Virus record (IMG/VR): IMGVR_UViG_3300043427_002950
Coordinates: 62,001 to 126,000 of that record
DNA: 64,000 nucleotides
Reading direction: 5' to 3' (one strand)
Origin: a virus
In this document: positions 43,328 to 50,476 of the stretch, in pieces
How the letters are laid out: each line of letters starts with the position of its first letter
How positions within the stretch are numbered: position 1 is the first letter of the stretch
The notes under the pieces: model-generated
Seen by the model: the letters and a program-made list of their open reading frames with translations, nothing else
Told to the model about the DNA's origin: nothing
The model's database searches: none
Made by a program: the position numbers and the translations under genes

Positions 43328-43495
43328 ATGAATGATGCATATTATGGTTGGGGAGTTGATTGCGATTGGGACTGGTTGAATCTTCTTATTGAAATGAAAG
43401 CAAAAAATCCTCAGAGGTTTTATGCATTTTACAACGATGCTTCGATTTATTATTATATGGAGAAACTCCAAGATAGGCAACATACATTGGATTAA
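43328..43495 (+). CDS. Small aromatic-rich protein
   Basis: 55 aa (MNDAYYGWGVDCDWDWLNLL ... YYYMEKLQDRQHTLD), 2 bp after the preceding stop. Rich in Trp and Tyr. No family recognised. Confidence 0.6.
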   Translation: MNDAYYGWGVDCDWDWLNLLIEMKAKNPQRFYAFYNDASIYYYMEKLQDRQHTLD

Positions 43496-43558
43496 CGCAT
43501 AGTTTTCCTCTGATAGAGTGGCGTAAAACGCCTAATTACATAAGATACATAAGAACCA
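43496..43558 (+). promoter_or_regulatory. Gap with a GGCGTAAAACGCC hairpin
   Basis: A 5-bp stem hairpin (43520-43532) precedes TAAGAT (43541-43546), a possible -10. There is no box or -35 at the usual spacing, so the promoter call is weak. Confidence 0.35.
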
Positions 43559-43843
43559 ATGAAATTCTCAGACATTCCCTTTCGTCCCTATAACGTAAAC
43601 GGAGCATACGGAAAGACCGCAAAAATCCAATGTGGGCGTGGGTATCAACTCAGTGTAGTCCAAATCTTCGATGAGGTTCAGGGGAACTCTCATGGGGCAG
43701 AGGAGGGGTTCTACGAGGCAGCATTGCTCAAGCACGGGGAAATGTGCTATGATACTCACATCACAGGGTTTGAGAAGAAGGTCATTGGCTTTCTGTCCGA
43801 ATCTGATGTAGAAAAACTTATTGAAGAGGTAGACAAATTGTGA
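43559..43843 (+). CDS. Unrecognised small protein
   Basis: 94 aa (MKFSDIPFRPYNVNGAYGKT ... SESDVEKLIEEVDKL). Mixed alpha/beta; motif YQLSVVQIFDEVQGNSHGAE. Overlaps the phosphoesterase start by 4 bp, suggesting coupled translation. Confidence 0.7.
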   Translation: MKFSDIPFRPYNVNGAYGKTAKIQCGRGYQLSVVQIFDEVQGNSHGAEEGFYEAALLKHGEMCYDTHITGFEKKVIGFLSESDVEKLIEEVDKL

Positions 43844-44532
43844 GGAATTATGCGTTAATTGGGGATGTACATTCCCATTACGGAAGACTTTCACAGGCAC
43901 TTCTCTATTGCCGTGATCACGAACTTACACCGATACTTCTCGGAGATTTGTTCGATAGTCGGTGTTTTGTGAGTGAGAGTGTGGAAGTTTATTCTCTTGT
44001 GAGAGAAGCAGAGCAAGCACTGGGTGCAATTGTATTGCAGTCAAATCATCAGAACAAACTGATTCGTCACCTGAAAGGAAACAAAGTTGTTCTGAATCAT
44101 GGACTTGAAAGAACTGTTGAAGAATTTGAAAATTCTTCTGTAGATTCTGAAGTTTTGAAGGAATGGTTGGAAACTCGTCCGTATGGAATCGCGTTTCGTG
44201 ATAAGAATGGAGAAGAGTATCGGTGTGCTCATGCGTACTTCTCTTCCAGAATTGAAGTTCCTGAATACGAAGACTTTCATTTGGTCGAATATGATTCGAT
44301 CAATACTAAGTTAAAAAATGTGATGATCTATGGTCCCGTAGATTCCAGTGGGAGAATCTCATGGTGGGATAGTCCCCGTAGACATGATTATCGAATGGTT
44401 GCAGGACATTATCATGTTGTTGTAGATCGTGATCACTGTTTGATTCTTGATGGAGAATGCGGTGATGAAGGAGAATACGTTTTTCTTGCTCTCTATGATG
44501 TGAACAAAAGAATTCTAAAGAAGTTTTTTTAG
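43840..44532 (+). CDS. Calcineurin-like metallophosphoesterase
   Basis: 230 aa with GTG start at 43840. Motifs: GDVHSHYGRL (D9, H11), GDLFD (35-39), SNH (68-70, in place of the usual GNH), and AGHYHVV (about 188). These are the two-metal site residues of the PrpE/diadenosine-tetraphosphatase-like branch. Substrate could be a phosphoprotein, nucleotide or RNA end; not determinable. The G-to-S change before NH is conservative in position but unusual. Confidence 0.82.
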   Translation: MRNYALIGDVHSHYGRLSQALLYCRDHELTPILLGDLFDSRCFVSESVEVYSLVREAEQALGAIVLQSNHQNKLIRHLKGNKVVLNHGLERTVEEFENSSVDSEVLKEWLETRPYGIAFRDKNGEEYRCAHAYFSSRIEVPEYEDFHLVEYDSINTKLKNVMIYGPVDSSGRISWWDSPRRHDYRMVAGHYHVVVDRDHCLILDGECGDEGEYVFLALYDVNKRILKKFF

Positions 44533-44533
44533 T

Positions 44534-44722
44534 ATGGCACAATTTTCAGAGGGAGTATTAGTTCAGTATAAAAATCTGATTGGACGTATTTCTTTCATAT
44601 GTGATTCTTCATTATCAATTCTAATCAGAGAGTTTCCTGAAGAACCAGTACGAAACGTAAAGGTTGTCGTTCAACGTCCAGAATGGAAAAACATTAAACT
44701 AATTAAGGAGAGTGACAAATGA
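44534..44722 (+). CDS. Small beta-rich protein
   Basis: 62 aa (MAQFSEGVLVQYKNLIGRIS ... EWKNIKLIKESDK), 1 bp after the phosphoesterase. The strand pattern resembles an SH3-like barrel. Its stop overlaps the next ATG. Confidence 0.65.
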   Translation: MAQFSEGVLVQYKNLIGRISFICDSSLSILIREFPEEPVRNVKVVVQRPEWKNIKLIKESDK

Positions 44723-44865
44723 AGTATGATGTCGTTTATGATCAACCGAAGAAAAAAGGATTTGCAAAACAAACTGCTACATTTTTAAAAATCGATGACG
44801 CAATTTTTTGGGAAAATGTTATCAAAACTCAGGGGTGCAAAAACATTCAAATCTGTCCCCGCTGA
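44719..44865 (+). CDS. Small basic protein
   Basis: 48 aa with AAGGAG 8 bp upstream. MKYDVVYDQPKKKGFAKQTA then FLKIDDAIFWENVIKTQGC: a mini domain with two Cys near the C-terminus. Overlaps the next gene by 50 bp. Confidence 0.65.
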   Translation: MKYDVVYDQPKKKGFAKQTATFLKIDDAIFWENVIKTQGCKNIQICPR

Positions 44866-45001
44866 ATACAAGTGTCAGTGTTGCGGTGAAATTAAACCAC
44901 TCAACACTGATCACTTTCAAACTGTGAATAAGTTTAAATATGGTTATTCTACGTATTGCAATGTATGCCATGTAATATGTAATCGACCAAAAGAAAAATA
45001 A
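44816..45001 (+). CDS. Small zinc-ribbon protein
   Basis: 61 aa from ATG 44816 (an ATG at 44795 is also open). Two C-x2-C pairs (YKCQCCGEIKPLNTDHF and TYCNVCHVICN) bracket about 25 residues, a treble-clef or HNH-like zinc-binding fold without a clear catalytic His-Asn. Possibly nucleic-acid-binding. Confidence 0.65.
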   Translation: MLSKLRGAKTFKSVPAEYKCQCCGEIKPLNTDHFQTVNKFKYGYSTYCNVCHVICNRPKEK

Positions 45002-45029
45002 AACTCTAAATAATATGAGGAATTCCATC

Positions 45030-45368
45030 ATGACAATGGCCAATTACAAGATCTCTCTGCGTCTAAACGAACAGCAATTAAACATTCTTTACGACGCACT
45101 TCAATATTACTCGATGATGAATGAAGAAATGAAAGAGCAATATTCAAATGCGGATGTTGCTGAATTGTTTGAAGAAGTTAGTAATTTGTATCTGGAAGAA
45201 GAACCAGAACATCAAATGGATCCTGCTGCACAAGCATTCATTGAGCAGTATGGAAGTACTGAACTTCTTTCTAACTACGAACGTTGGAAAGGTTTTAAGG
45301 CAGCATATGATCTGATGCATGAAAGTAAACCTGAATTTGTCGTAAGAGATACGGAAGTCGATATGTGA
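45030..45368 (+). CDS. Unrecognised acidic helical protein
   Basis: 112 aa from ATG 45030 with GAGGA 9 bp upstream. The N-terminal MANYKISLRLNEQQLNILYD suggests a strand plus helix; the rest is Glu-rich and helical. TCTAAATA at 45005 is a weak late-type box. Confidence 0.65.
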   Translation: MTMANYKISLRLNEQQLNILYDALQYYSMMNEEMKEQYSNADVAELFEEVSNLYLEEEPEHQMDPAAQAFIEQYGSTELLSNYERWKGFKAAYDLMHESKPEFVVRDTEVDM

Positions 45369-45378
45369 GGTGAGCATC

Positions 45379-45834
45379 ATGAAGCTCATCATCGAAGGAT
45401 CAGAAGACGATAAGGTTCTTCATCGCAAAGCAAGAAGAGTCGATAAGATTGATGATACCATTCGCACAATCTGTGTTAGAATGGAAGAGTTGATGCTTCA
45501 ACACAATGGAGTTGGAATCTCTGGAAATCAAGTTGGTCTTTTAAAAAGAATCATTGTCATATCAGATGGCAATAAAATTATTCATATGATTAATCCAGAG
45601 ATTGCAATTGCTCCAAATGAATGGGAAATGGGAGAAGAGGGATGTCTGAGTCTTCCCCAAACCTTTATACATAAAAAAAGATTAAAGACAGTCAAAGTCA
45701 AATATAGGGATCGTAAAGGAAAACCACATATTGAAGAGTATAGTGGATTGACGGCTCGTGTGATACAACACGAAATCGATCATTTAGATGGCATTTTAAT
45801 GATAGAAGAAAATGAACCGCAAAAATACAGCTAG
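45379..45834 (+). CDS. def: Peptide deformylase
   Basis: 151 aa from ATG 45379 (GAGG 8 bp upstream); GTG at 45370 is alternative. Motif I GVGISGNQ (44-51), motif II EGCLS (87-91) with the metal Cys, motif III HEIDH (131-135) with both His ligands and catalytic Glu. All active-site residues are present. The enzyme removes the N-formyl group from nascent proteins. Cyanophage deformylases have been proposed to help D1/photosystem II protein turnover during infection; that role is from family knowledge. It overlaps the ligase-fold gene by 23 bp. Confidence 0.93.
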   Translation: MKLIIEGSEDDKVLHRKARRVDKIDDTIRTICVRMEELMLQHNGVGISGNQVGLLKRIIVISDGNKIIHMINPEIAIAPNEWEMGEEGCLSLPQTFIHKKRLKTVKVKYRDRKGKPHIEEYSGLTARVIQHEIDHLDGILMIEENEPQKYS

Positions 45835-46798
45835 AATCGGAACAATTACGCAGATCGAAGAAATCGAAGATAATAACGATTTTGTAATTGGTTTTATTGA
45901 TAAAGGATGGCAAGTTGTTTTTGAAAAGGGCAATTATAACGTCAACGATAAGGTTACTTTCATTCCTTCTGGTTCCTGGGTTCCAGATGAATTACTTCCA
46001 ATTATTGATGCTCAGAAATATAAGGGTGTCAAGGGTGGATATCTTACTGTCATGAAACGTGGTGGACATATTTCAGAGGGAATTGTTTTAGACGCAGACA
46101 AATATAACGACAATTTGGAAGTTCGTATTTGGGAAAGAGACCTTCCCGAAGAATTTGAATGTAAAGACTATCGAACATATCCATCTTTTATTCCAAAAAT
46201 TGAGTATTCATATGCTCAAGATATTGCGGAATCAATATTCACTGATCATTATTCAGAATCATTTGAAATTACTCCAAGACTTGATGGAGTTGAAATGACT
46301 GTTTATGTTAAGAATGGAAGATTTGGTTTGTGCTCAGAGAAATATGATATTACTGAAACAACAGATAATGCATTCTGGAAGTTTGCAAGACAACTGAATC
46401 TGATTGATCCAATGATTAACTATCGTGATCAGTATGCAATTCATGGAACAATCGTTGGTGAAGGAATTTACTCAAATCATGAACGAGTGTATGGTGAAAG
46501 GAAGTTCTACATTCACGACATTTACGACATTGAAAAGTCCGCTTTTTCTACATCGAAAGAAAGATATCAGATATTTTCCGACCTTGCAGAGTATTGTAAA
46601 TTTGATCATGTAGGCATTTTTAAACACTCTATGCCTCTGTTTGAAGTTGCATCAAACATTAGAGAACTGGTTAATTATGCAAATGGTCCTTCAATGTCAC
46701 CATTGACAAAAAGAAAGGGTTTGATCTTCAAGTCAAATGATTCTGACTTTAAATTTAAAGTAAAGTCGAATAACTTCTGCATAGCCAATAAATTATGA
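45812..46798 (+). CDS. RNA-ligase-fold protein with substituted catalytic residues (probable pseudoenzyme)
   Basis: 328 aa. Residues 5-60 form an N-terminal OB-like domain (ARIGTITQIEEIEDNNDFVI). The nucleotidyltransferase fold follows, of Rnl2/DraRnl type. Motif I reads TPRLDGVEMTVYVKNGRFG: the nucleophilic Lys of K-x-D-G is Arg156 (AGA). Motif III-like HGTIVGEGIY has Thr213 where Glu is expected (Q-G-E). Motif IV reads KRKGLIFKS with Lys302 instead of Glu. Motif V KVKSNNF is near normal. The frame is intact and full length, so it is maintained, not decaying. It may bind RNA or nucleotides without ligating. It is coupled to peptide deformylase and followed by a glycosyltransferase-like gene. 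Confidence 0.8.
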   Translation: MNRKNTARIGTITQIEEIEDNNDFVIGFIDKGWQVVFEKGNYNVNDKVTFIPSGSWVPDELLPIIDAQKYKGVKGGYLTVMKRGGHISEGIVLDADKYNDNLEVRIWERDLPEEFECKDYRTYPSFIPKIEYSYAQDIAESIFTDHYSESFEITPRLDGVEMTVYVKNGRFGLCSEKYDITETTDNAFWKFARQLNLIDPMINYRDQYAIHGTIVGEGIYSNHERVYGERKFYIHDIYDIEKSAFSTSKERYQIFSDLAEYCKFDHVGIFKHSMPLFEVASNIRELVNYANGPSMSPLTKRKGLIFKSNDSDFKFKVKSNNFCIANKL

Positions 46799-47655
46799 AA
46801 ACACTTGTTATTTTAATCGGCACACCGAGAGGAAACGAGGTGGTTTGGAAGAGCATGTATGATCATCTTCTTAAACCATATAAAGCTCATCTTGCATTAT
46901 GTTTTGAGCAGCAGGAAGATAAAACTTCATCCTTATATTCTAAGGCCAAATATCTTTGGGAAGTTCCAAAATATGATAACTGGGAACAGTATTATTTGGA
47001 CAATGAAATTGAAGGTAATTGGAGGGAGATTTATGAGTGGTGTGAATATGAAGGAAATAACATTGGGTTTTCTGGAATCGGCAAATCAAAGGGATTTGGT
47101 TCTGGTGCAATCTTAGTTGCATTTAGGCATTATCTTTTAAATAACCATTTGGATACGATTCGGAAGTATGATCGTATTATTCTGACTCGATCTGATTACT
47201 TTTATTTGTTTGATCAACCAATTCTTGATAATGAATATTATTGGGTTCCGAAAGGTGAAACCTATGGTGGAATTACTGATAGATTTCAACAGTTCCCATC
47301 AAAATTTGCAGAGGAAGCATTAAATATCATGCACTATGTCTGCTCACCACAGATACTGCATGATTTCAAATATACTCAACGATTAATTAATATTGAAAGA
47401 GTAATTGCCAGATACTTTGATTCTATATCATTTGATTATTCAAATCGAATTAAAACATTCAATAGATCAAATGTTTTGGTAATGACAGAACAAGATGATA
47501 CCACAGGTAGTTCTCAAAGAGTTTGGCTTAGAGGTGGAAAATGGCCAATTCCAGGAATGGAAGGAATTCACGTTAAATATATTGATGAATGGCATCATGC
47601 TTTGCAAAATAGTTTTGTACACTATGTTGCGAACAAGTATAAGGACATGTTATAA
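46795..47655 (+). CDS. Putative glycosyltransferase-like protein
   Basis: 286 aa, overlapping the ligase-fold gene by 4 bp. The N-terminus MKTLVILIGTPRGNEVVWKS has a strand-loop of the nucleotide-sugar-binding type. RKYDRIILTRSDYFYLFDQP (about 123-142) resembles the R-x-D-x-x-Y segment of WavE/galactosyltransferase-like proteins also seen in the 1241-aa gene (AKMRTDQRYYDE). The C-terminus (VKYIDEWHHALQNSFVHYVA) is helical. Assignment is tentative. Confidence 0.5.
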   Translation: MKTLVILIGTPRGNEVVWKSMYDHLLKPYKAHLALCFEQQEDKTSSLYSKAKYLWEVPKYDNWEQYYLDNEIEGNWREIYEWCEYEGNNIGFSGIGKSKGFGSGAILVAFRHYLLNNHLDTIRKYDRIILTRSDYFYLFDQPILDNEYYWVPKGETYGGITDRFQQFPSKFAEEALNIMHYVCSPQILHDFKYTQRLINIERVIARYFDSISFDYSNRIKTFNRSNVLVMTEQDDTTGSSQRVWLRGGKWPIPGMEGIHVKYIDEWHHALQNSFVHYVANKYKDML

Positions 47656-47678
47656 TTAAATTGTGTATAGGAGGATTT

Positions 47679-47915
47679 ATGAGTCGTACTCATCGAAAAG
47701 ACATCTACCATCCAGGTGCATTGCGTCACCCACAAACTACAAATGAAAAGTCACAGTTAGATGAAATTCTGAATGATCCAGAACTGGATGAATATCCAGT
47801 AGATAAGAAGAATCGTATGCAGTCCCGTAGAGGGGAATCTGGAAAACTGCCTACTGCTTATGATGATATGGTAGTTTCTGCATATTACGAAACAGATCAT
47901 GGCAAGGGAAGTTAA
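47679..47915 (+). CDS. Small basic unrecognised protein
   Basis: 78 aa from ATG 47679, chosen for AGGAGG about 6 bp upstream. SRTHRKDIYHPGALRHPQTT then DEYPVDKKNRMQSRRGESGK: polar, likely disordered. Overlaps the next gene by 17 bp. Confidence 0.7.
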   Translation: MSRTHRKDIYHPGALRHPQTTNEKSQLDEILNDPELDEYPVDKKNRMQSRRGESGKLPTAYDDMVVSAYYETDHGKGS

Positions 47916-48072
47916 GTTAGAGTTAGGTCCAGATATACAAGAAGATTACGAATCTTGGGTTGAATGTTGTCGGTCACTTGATAGACCGATCAACATCAAC
48001 TCTTTTTTATCTTATATCGATTACTTTGGGACCTATACAAATCCTAAAGATCCTGCTACAATGGATGAGTAA
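47899..48072 (+). CDS. Small acidic unrecognised protein
   Basis: 57 aa (MAREVKLELGPDIQEDYESW ... NPKDPATMDE), overlapping the preceding gene. Contains adjacent Cys (ECCRSLDRP). No family recognised. Confidence 0.6.
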   Translation: MAREVKLELGPDIQEDYESWVECCRSLDRPININSFLSYIDYFGTYTNPKDPATMDE

Positions 48073-48086
48073 TTTGGATTTATATT

Positions 48087-48272
48087 ATGTCACGAGCTCC
48101 TGATGGTGAACTAATTAGTGATAAGCATAATCGAGCAGTCGAAATGTTCAGACAGAGAATTCTGCATGATGAAGAATTGGAATCTTATGCACATGAACAG
48201 CACTGCTATCACGAATGCATGAATATCCGTGAGCATCTACTGCAGATTATTGATGGTCTGTACTGGGTGTAG
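48087..48272 (+). CDS. Small unrecognised protein
   Basis: 61 aa (MSRAPDGELISDKHNRAVEM ... EHLLQIIDGLYWV). Helical, with a His/Cys cluster (YAHEQHCYHECMNIREH) that could bind metal. Last gene before junction B. Confidence 0.6.
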   Translation: MSRAPDGELISDKHNRAVEMFRQRILHDEELESYAHEQHCYHECMNIREHLLQIIDGLYWV

Positions 48273-48283
48273 GACACTTTCTA

Positions 48284-48330
48284 AACTGGCACAAGGGTGG
48301 TTGCACTGCCCCCTTCCCCCATGGTATATT
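48284..48330 (+). promoter_or_regulatory. AACTGGCACA box, TTGCAC-18-TATATT promoter (junction B)
   Basis: Box at 48284-48293, TTGCAC at 48301-48306 in the loop of an AAGGG/CCCTT hairpin, TATATT at 48325-48330. Box-to-(-10) distance 41 bp. The leader contains GTAAACAAACGGAGG. Confidence 0.65.
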
Positions 48331-48361
48331 ACTTAGGTAAACAAACGGAGGTCTTCCCCCC

Positions 48362-48544
48362 ATGCAAATTTCCCAACAAGTTCTGGAAACCATCACCGAT
48401 CCTACCGTGGATCGTCAAACTGCCCGTGAGCAACTGATTGCCCTGTCCATTCTGAATGGTGGTCGCAAACTGCGTTCTGCTCGCAAGGCAAGTGTCGTTC
48501 GTCTTGCTCAGTGGGCAAGTGGCACCCCTGCTGCTATTTCCTGA
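48362..48544 (+). CDS. Small basic helical protein
   Basis: 60 aa (MQISQQVLETITDPTVDRQT ... VVRLAQWASGTPAAIS). GGAGG lies about 12 bp upstream, a long spacing. The central stretch GGRKLRSARKASVVRLA is basic, compatible with nucleic-acid binding. Flanked by promoters on both sides, so it is a single-gene unit. Confidence 0.65.
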   Translation: MQISQQVLETITDPTVDRQTAREQLIALSILNGGRKLRSARKASVVRLAQWASGTPAAIS

Positions 48545-48553
48545 CGTTTGAGA

Positions 48554-48589
48554 GGGAGGGGTTGACACTCCTCCCAATCATCCTATAAT
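48554..48589 (+). promoter_or_regulatory. TTGACA-16-TATAAT promoter with the -35 in a hairpin loop (junction I)
   Basis: GGGAGGGG/CTCCTCCC (48554-48575) forms an 8-bp stem whose six-base loop is exactly TTGACA (48562-48567). TATAAT is at 48584-48589. It is the closest match to a consensus sigma-70 promoter in the window. Confidence 0.85.
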
Positions 48590-48612
48590 ACCACCGAACA
48601 ACTTCTTCATTC

Positions 48613-48981
48613 ATGACTGCAACACCCACTGTTCACAAGATCCCTTCTCACGTCAAAACTTTCAGGGCAGATGGCAAGTATGTTATGCCTTGGACAGTCG
48701 CAGAATTCCAAGCAGCAGTAAAATGCTATCTGATGATTGGTGGATTCTCTGAGCGTGATAACGACCTGAGATTCGGTTATTTCGCACAGGCAATTCGCAA
48801 CATTAACCCCAAACGCAGTGATGACTCCATTTATATGGTGTTCTTCAACATTGCACGATGCGATAAGAAAGTTCTGGAAATGAACTACTATAATCTTTAC
48901 GGTGGAAACAGCAATCTTCTCATGTCTGTTTTGAAGAAAATGGATCCAAACGAAGTTCGTTTTACTCAAAACCCAGCATGA
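48613..48981 (+). CDS. Unrecognised protein, early-type promoter
   Basis: 122 aa (MTATPTVHKIPSHVKTFRAD ... MDPNEVRFTQNPA), mostly alpha-helical (WTVAEFQAAVKCYLMIGGFS). Immediately preceded by a consensus host-type promoter, so probably expressed early and strongly. Function unknown. Confidence 0.7.
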   Translation: MTATPTVHKIPSHVKTFRADGKYVMPWTVAEFQAAVKCYLMIGGFSERDNDLRFGYFAQAIRNINPKRSDDSIYMVFFNIARCDKKVLEMNYYNLYGGNSNLLMSVLKKMDPNEVRFTQNPA

Positions 48982-49124
48982 CGTTTCTGCTCTTTTATCT
49001 TGGTGGGTTGGCAACAGCCCTCCTCTTCAACTATGCTATCCACAGTCCCAATAAGAAATGGGAGGAAGTGGAGAAAAAACTGAATATTCTTGAAGATAAT
49101 CTTTATCGTAATTCAGGTCATTAA
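48978..49124 (+). CDS. Single-pass membrane microprotein
   Basis: 48 aa: an N-terminal hydrophobic helix (TFLLFYLGGLATALLFNYAI) and a charged coiled tail (KKWEEVEKKLNILEDNLYRN). Overlaps the previous stop by 4 bp. Confidence 0.6.
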   Translation: MTFLLFYLGGLATALLFNYAIHSPNKKWEEVEKKLNILEDNLYRNSGH

Positions 49125-49126
49125 CT

Positions 49127-49252
49127 ATGGTTACTACTATTATGGCAGCATTTGCCTTCGGTTATTGTGTTGCTGATATTATCATCGGCATTTACAATAA
49201 AAAACGTGACAAAGAACTTTTGGAACAAATTCTTGCTGAATCTAAACGATGA
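49127..49252 (+). CDS. Single-pass membrane microprotein
   Basis: 41 aa: hydrophobic helix (TTIMAAFAFGYCVADIIIGI) then a charged helix (NKKRDKELLEQILAESKR). Same design as the preceding gene, suggesting a pair. Overlaps the next start by 4 bp. Confidence 0.6.
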   Translation: MVTTIMAAFAFGYCVADIIIGIYNKKRDKELLEQILAESKR

Positions 49253-49674
49253 CTAAAGTTGTCTACAATGCCTGCTATGGTGGGTTCGGTCTGTCCCGTG
49301 AAGCATGTAAGCGTTATTGGGAACTTCAAGAAAAAGAAGTTTGGATTGAGGAAGACCCTAAATTCAAATCTCTGGATGTATTCACCGTTTGGTTGGTTCC
49401 ACCCGAAGAACGTGTTGAACAAAAAAATTGGCATTCTATGTCTCTTACTGAACGTCTTGCTTACAATAAAAAGCATTCTGAACAAACTTGGTATGACCGT
49501 AATGTTTCCCGTCACGATCCTATTCTTGTTCAAGTTGTAGAAGAACTGGGTGCCAAAGCAAATAGTGATTATGCTAACCTTACTATTCAAGAGGTCTCTG
49601 GTGCCTATCGTATTGATGAGTATGATGGGTATGAGAGTGTTATTGAATCTTATGACGATTGGATTACTCCCTGA
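49249..49674 (+). CDS. Conserved-type phage protein of unknown function
   Basis: 141 aa (MTKVVYNACYGGFGLSREAC ... DEYDGYESVIESYDDWITP). The start 'KVVYNACYGGFGLS' and the ending with repeated acidic Tyr residues form a pattern I associate with a recurring phage family whose role is unknown. Acidic and soluble. Confidence 0.75.
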   Translation: MTKVVYNACYGGFGLSREACKRYWELQEKEVWIEEDPKFKSLDVFTVWLVPPEERVEQKNWHSMSLTERLAYNKKHSEQTWYDRNVSRHDPILVQVVEELGAKANSDYANLTIQEVSGAYRIDEYDGYESVIESYDDWITP

Positions 49675-49696
49675 ACTTTATTAAAGGTAAAAAATT

Positions 49697-50104
49697 ATGA
49701 AACAACAAAACGGATTTATTGACCCTGCCATTGCTCTCATTGCTGTTGGTGTTGTGGTAGTTGGTGGTCTCATCTTTATCGGTGGTCCACAATATAATGT
49801 GTGGCAACAATCTCTTGCTGGTAAGGCAGAACTTCAGAAAGCAGAATATACTCGTCAGGTAGCAGTGTTGGAAGCACAAGCAAAGAAAGATAGTGCTCAA
49901 CAACTAGCTGATGCTGAGATTATTCGTGCTACTGGTGTTGCCAAAGCAAACCAAATCATTGGTGATTCGCTGAAAGATAATCGTGAGTATCTTCAGTATC
50001 TGTATATCACTGGACTGGAAGAAGGATCTAACAAAGGTAATGTGACCATCTATGTGCCTACTGAGGGTGGTATGCCTGTTCCCACACTACAGATGAATAA
50101 GTGA
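49697..50104 (+). CDS. Membrane-anchored SPFH/prohibitin-tail-like protein
   Basis: 135 aa. One N-terminal transmembrane helix (about 10-29, PAIALIAVGVVVVGGLIFIG), then a long Ala/Gln/Lys helix (SLAGKAELQKAEYTRQVAVL ... IIRATGVAKANQIIGDSL) ending in LQYLYITGLEEG. This matches the C-terminal coiled-coil part of SPFH (band 7/prohibitin) proteins, with the SPFH domain itself missing. Possibly interferes with or joins host FtsH-prohibitin assemblies; inferred from family only. Confidence 0.65.
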   Translation: MKQQNGFIDPAIALIAVGVVVVGGLIFIGGPQYNVWQQSLAGKAELQKAEYTRQVAVLEAQAKKDSAQQLADAEIIRATGVAKANQIIGDSLKDNREYLQYLYITGLEEGSNKGNVTIYVPTEGGMPVPTLQMNK

Positions 50105-50106
50105 TT

Positions 50107-50421
50107 ATGTGTAACGACGACATTCTTTACAATTCCTTTATGGAGGATGATGTGATTAAGATTACTGGTCCTGAGGAAATTGATCCAAGCAAAGACACTT
50201 ATCCTCATAACTATGCAAAGACATCTTACAATCATGCAAGGAAAGAACGACTTGATGATGTTGTCTTTGATTACATTTCTGATGAAAATGTTGATGCAAA
50301 TCAATTCTATAAAGAGTTGAAAGAATCAATTCAAGAGTGTGTTGATTATTTTGAAAAATTTTCAAAAAAGTCAAGCAGTATGCTTGAACTTGTGACAAAA
50401 AATAAAGTTGAACTTTTTTGA
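50107..50421 (+). CDS. Small unrecognised protein
   Basis: 104 aa from ATG 50107 (a GTG 6 bp upstream overlaps the previous stop). Begins MCNDDILYNSFMEDDVIKIT; the C-terminal half is a helical lysine-rich stretch. The terminator follows 3 bp after its stop. Confidence 0.7.
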   Translation: MCNDDILYNSFMEDDVIKITGPEEIDPSKDTYPHNYAKTSYNHARKERLDDVVFDYISDENVDANQFYKELKESIQECVDYFEKFSKKSSSMLELVTKNKVELF

Positions 50422-50424
50422 TTT

Positions 50425-50449
50425 GAGGGGCAATGCCCCTCTTTTTTTT
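50425..50449 (+). terminator. Intrinsic terminator
   Basis: GAGGGGC/GCCCCTC stem with loop AAT followed by eight T. It ends the unit of small genes and abuts an exact late promoter. Confidence 0.92.
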
Positions 50450-50456
50450 ATAAATA
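50449..50456 (+). promoter_or_regulatory. T4-type late promoter (TATAAATA)
   Basis: Exact TATAAATA whose first T is the end of the terminator T-run, 20 bp before the ATG at 50477. Confidence 0.8.
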
Positions 50457-50476
50457 ATCAAAAAGTAATTAGAAAA

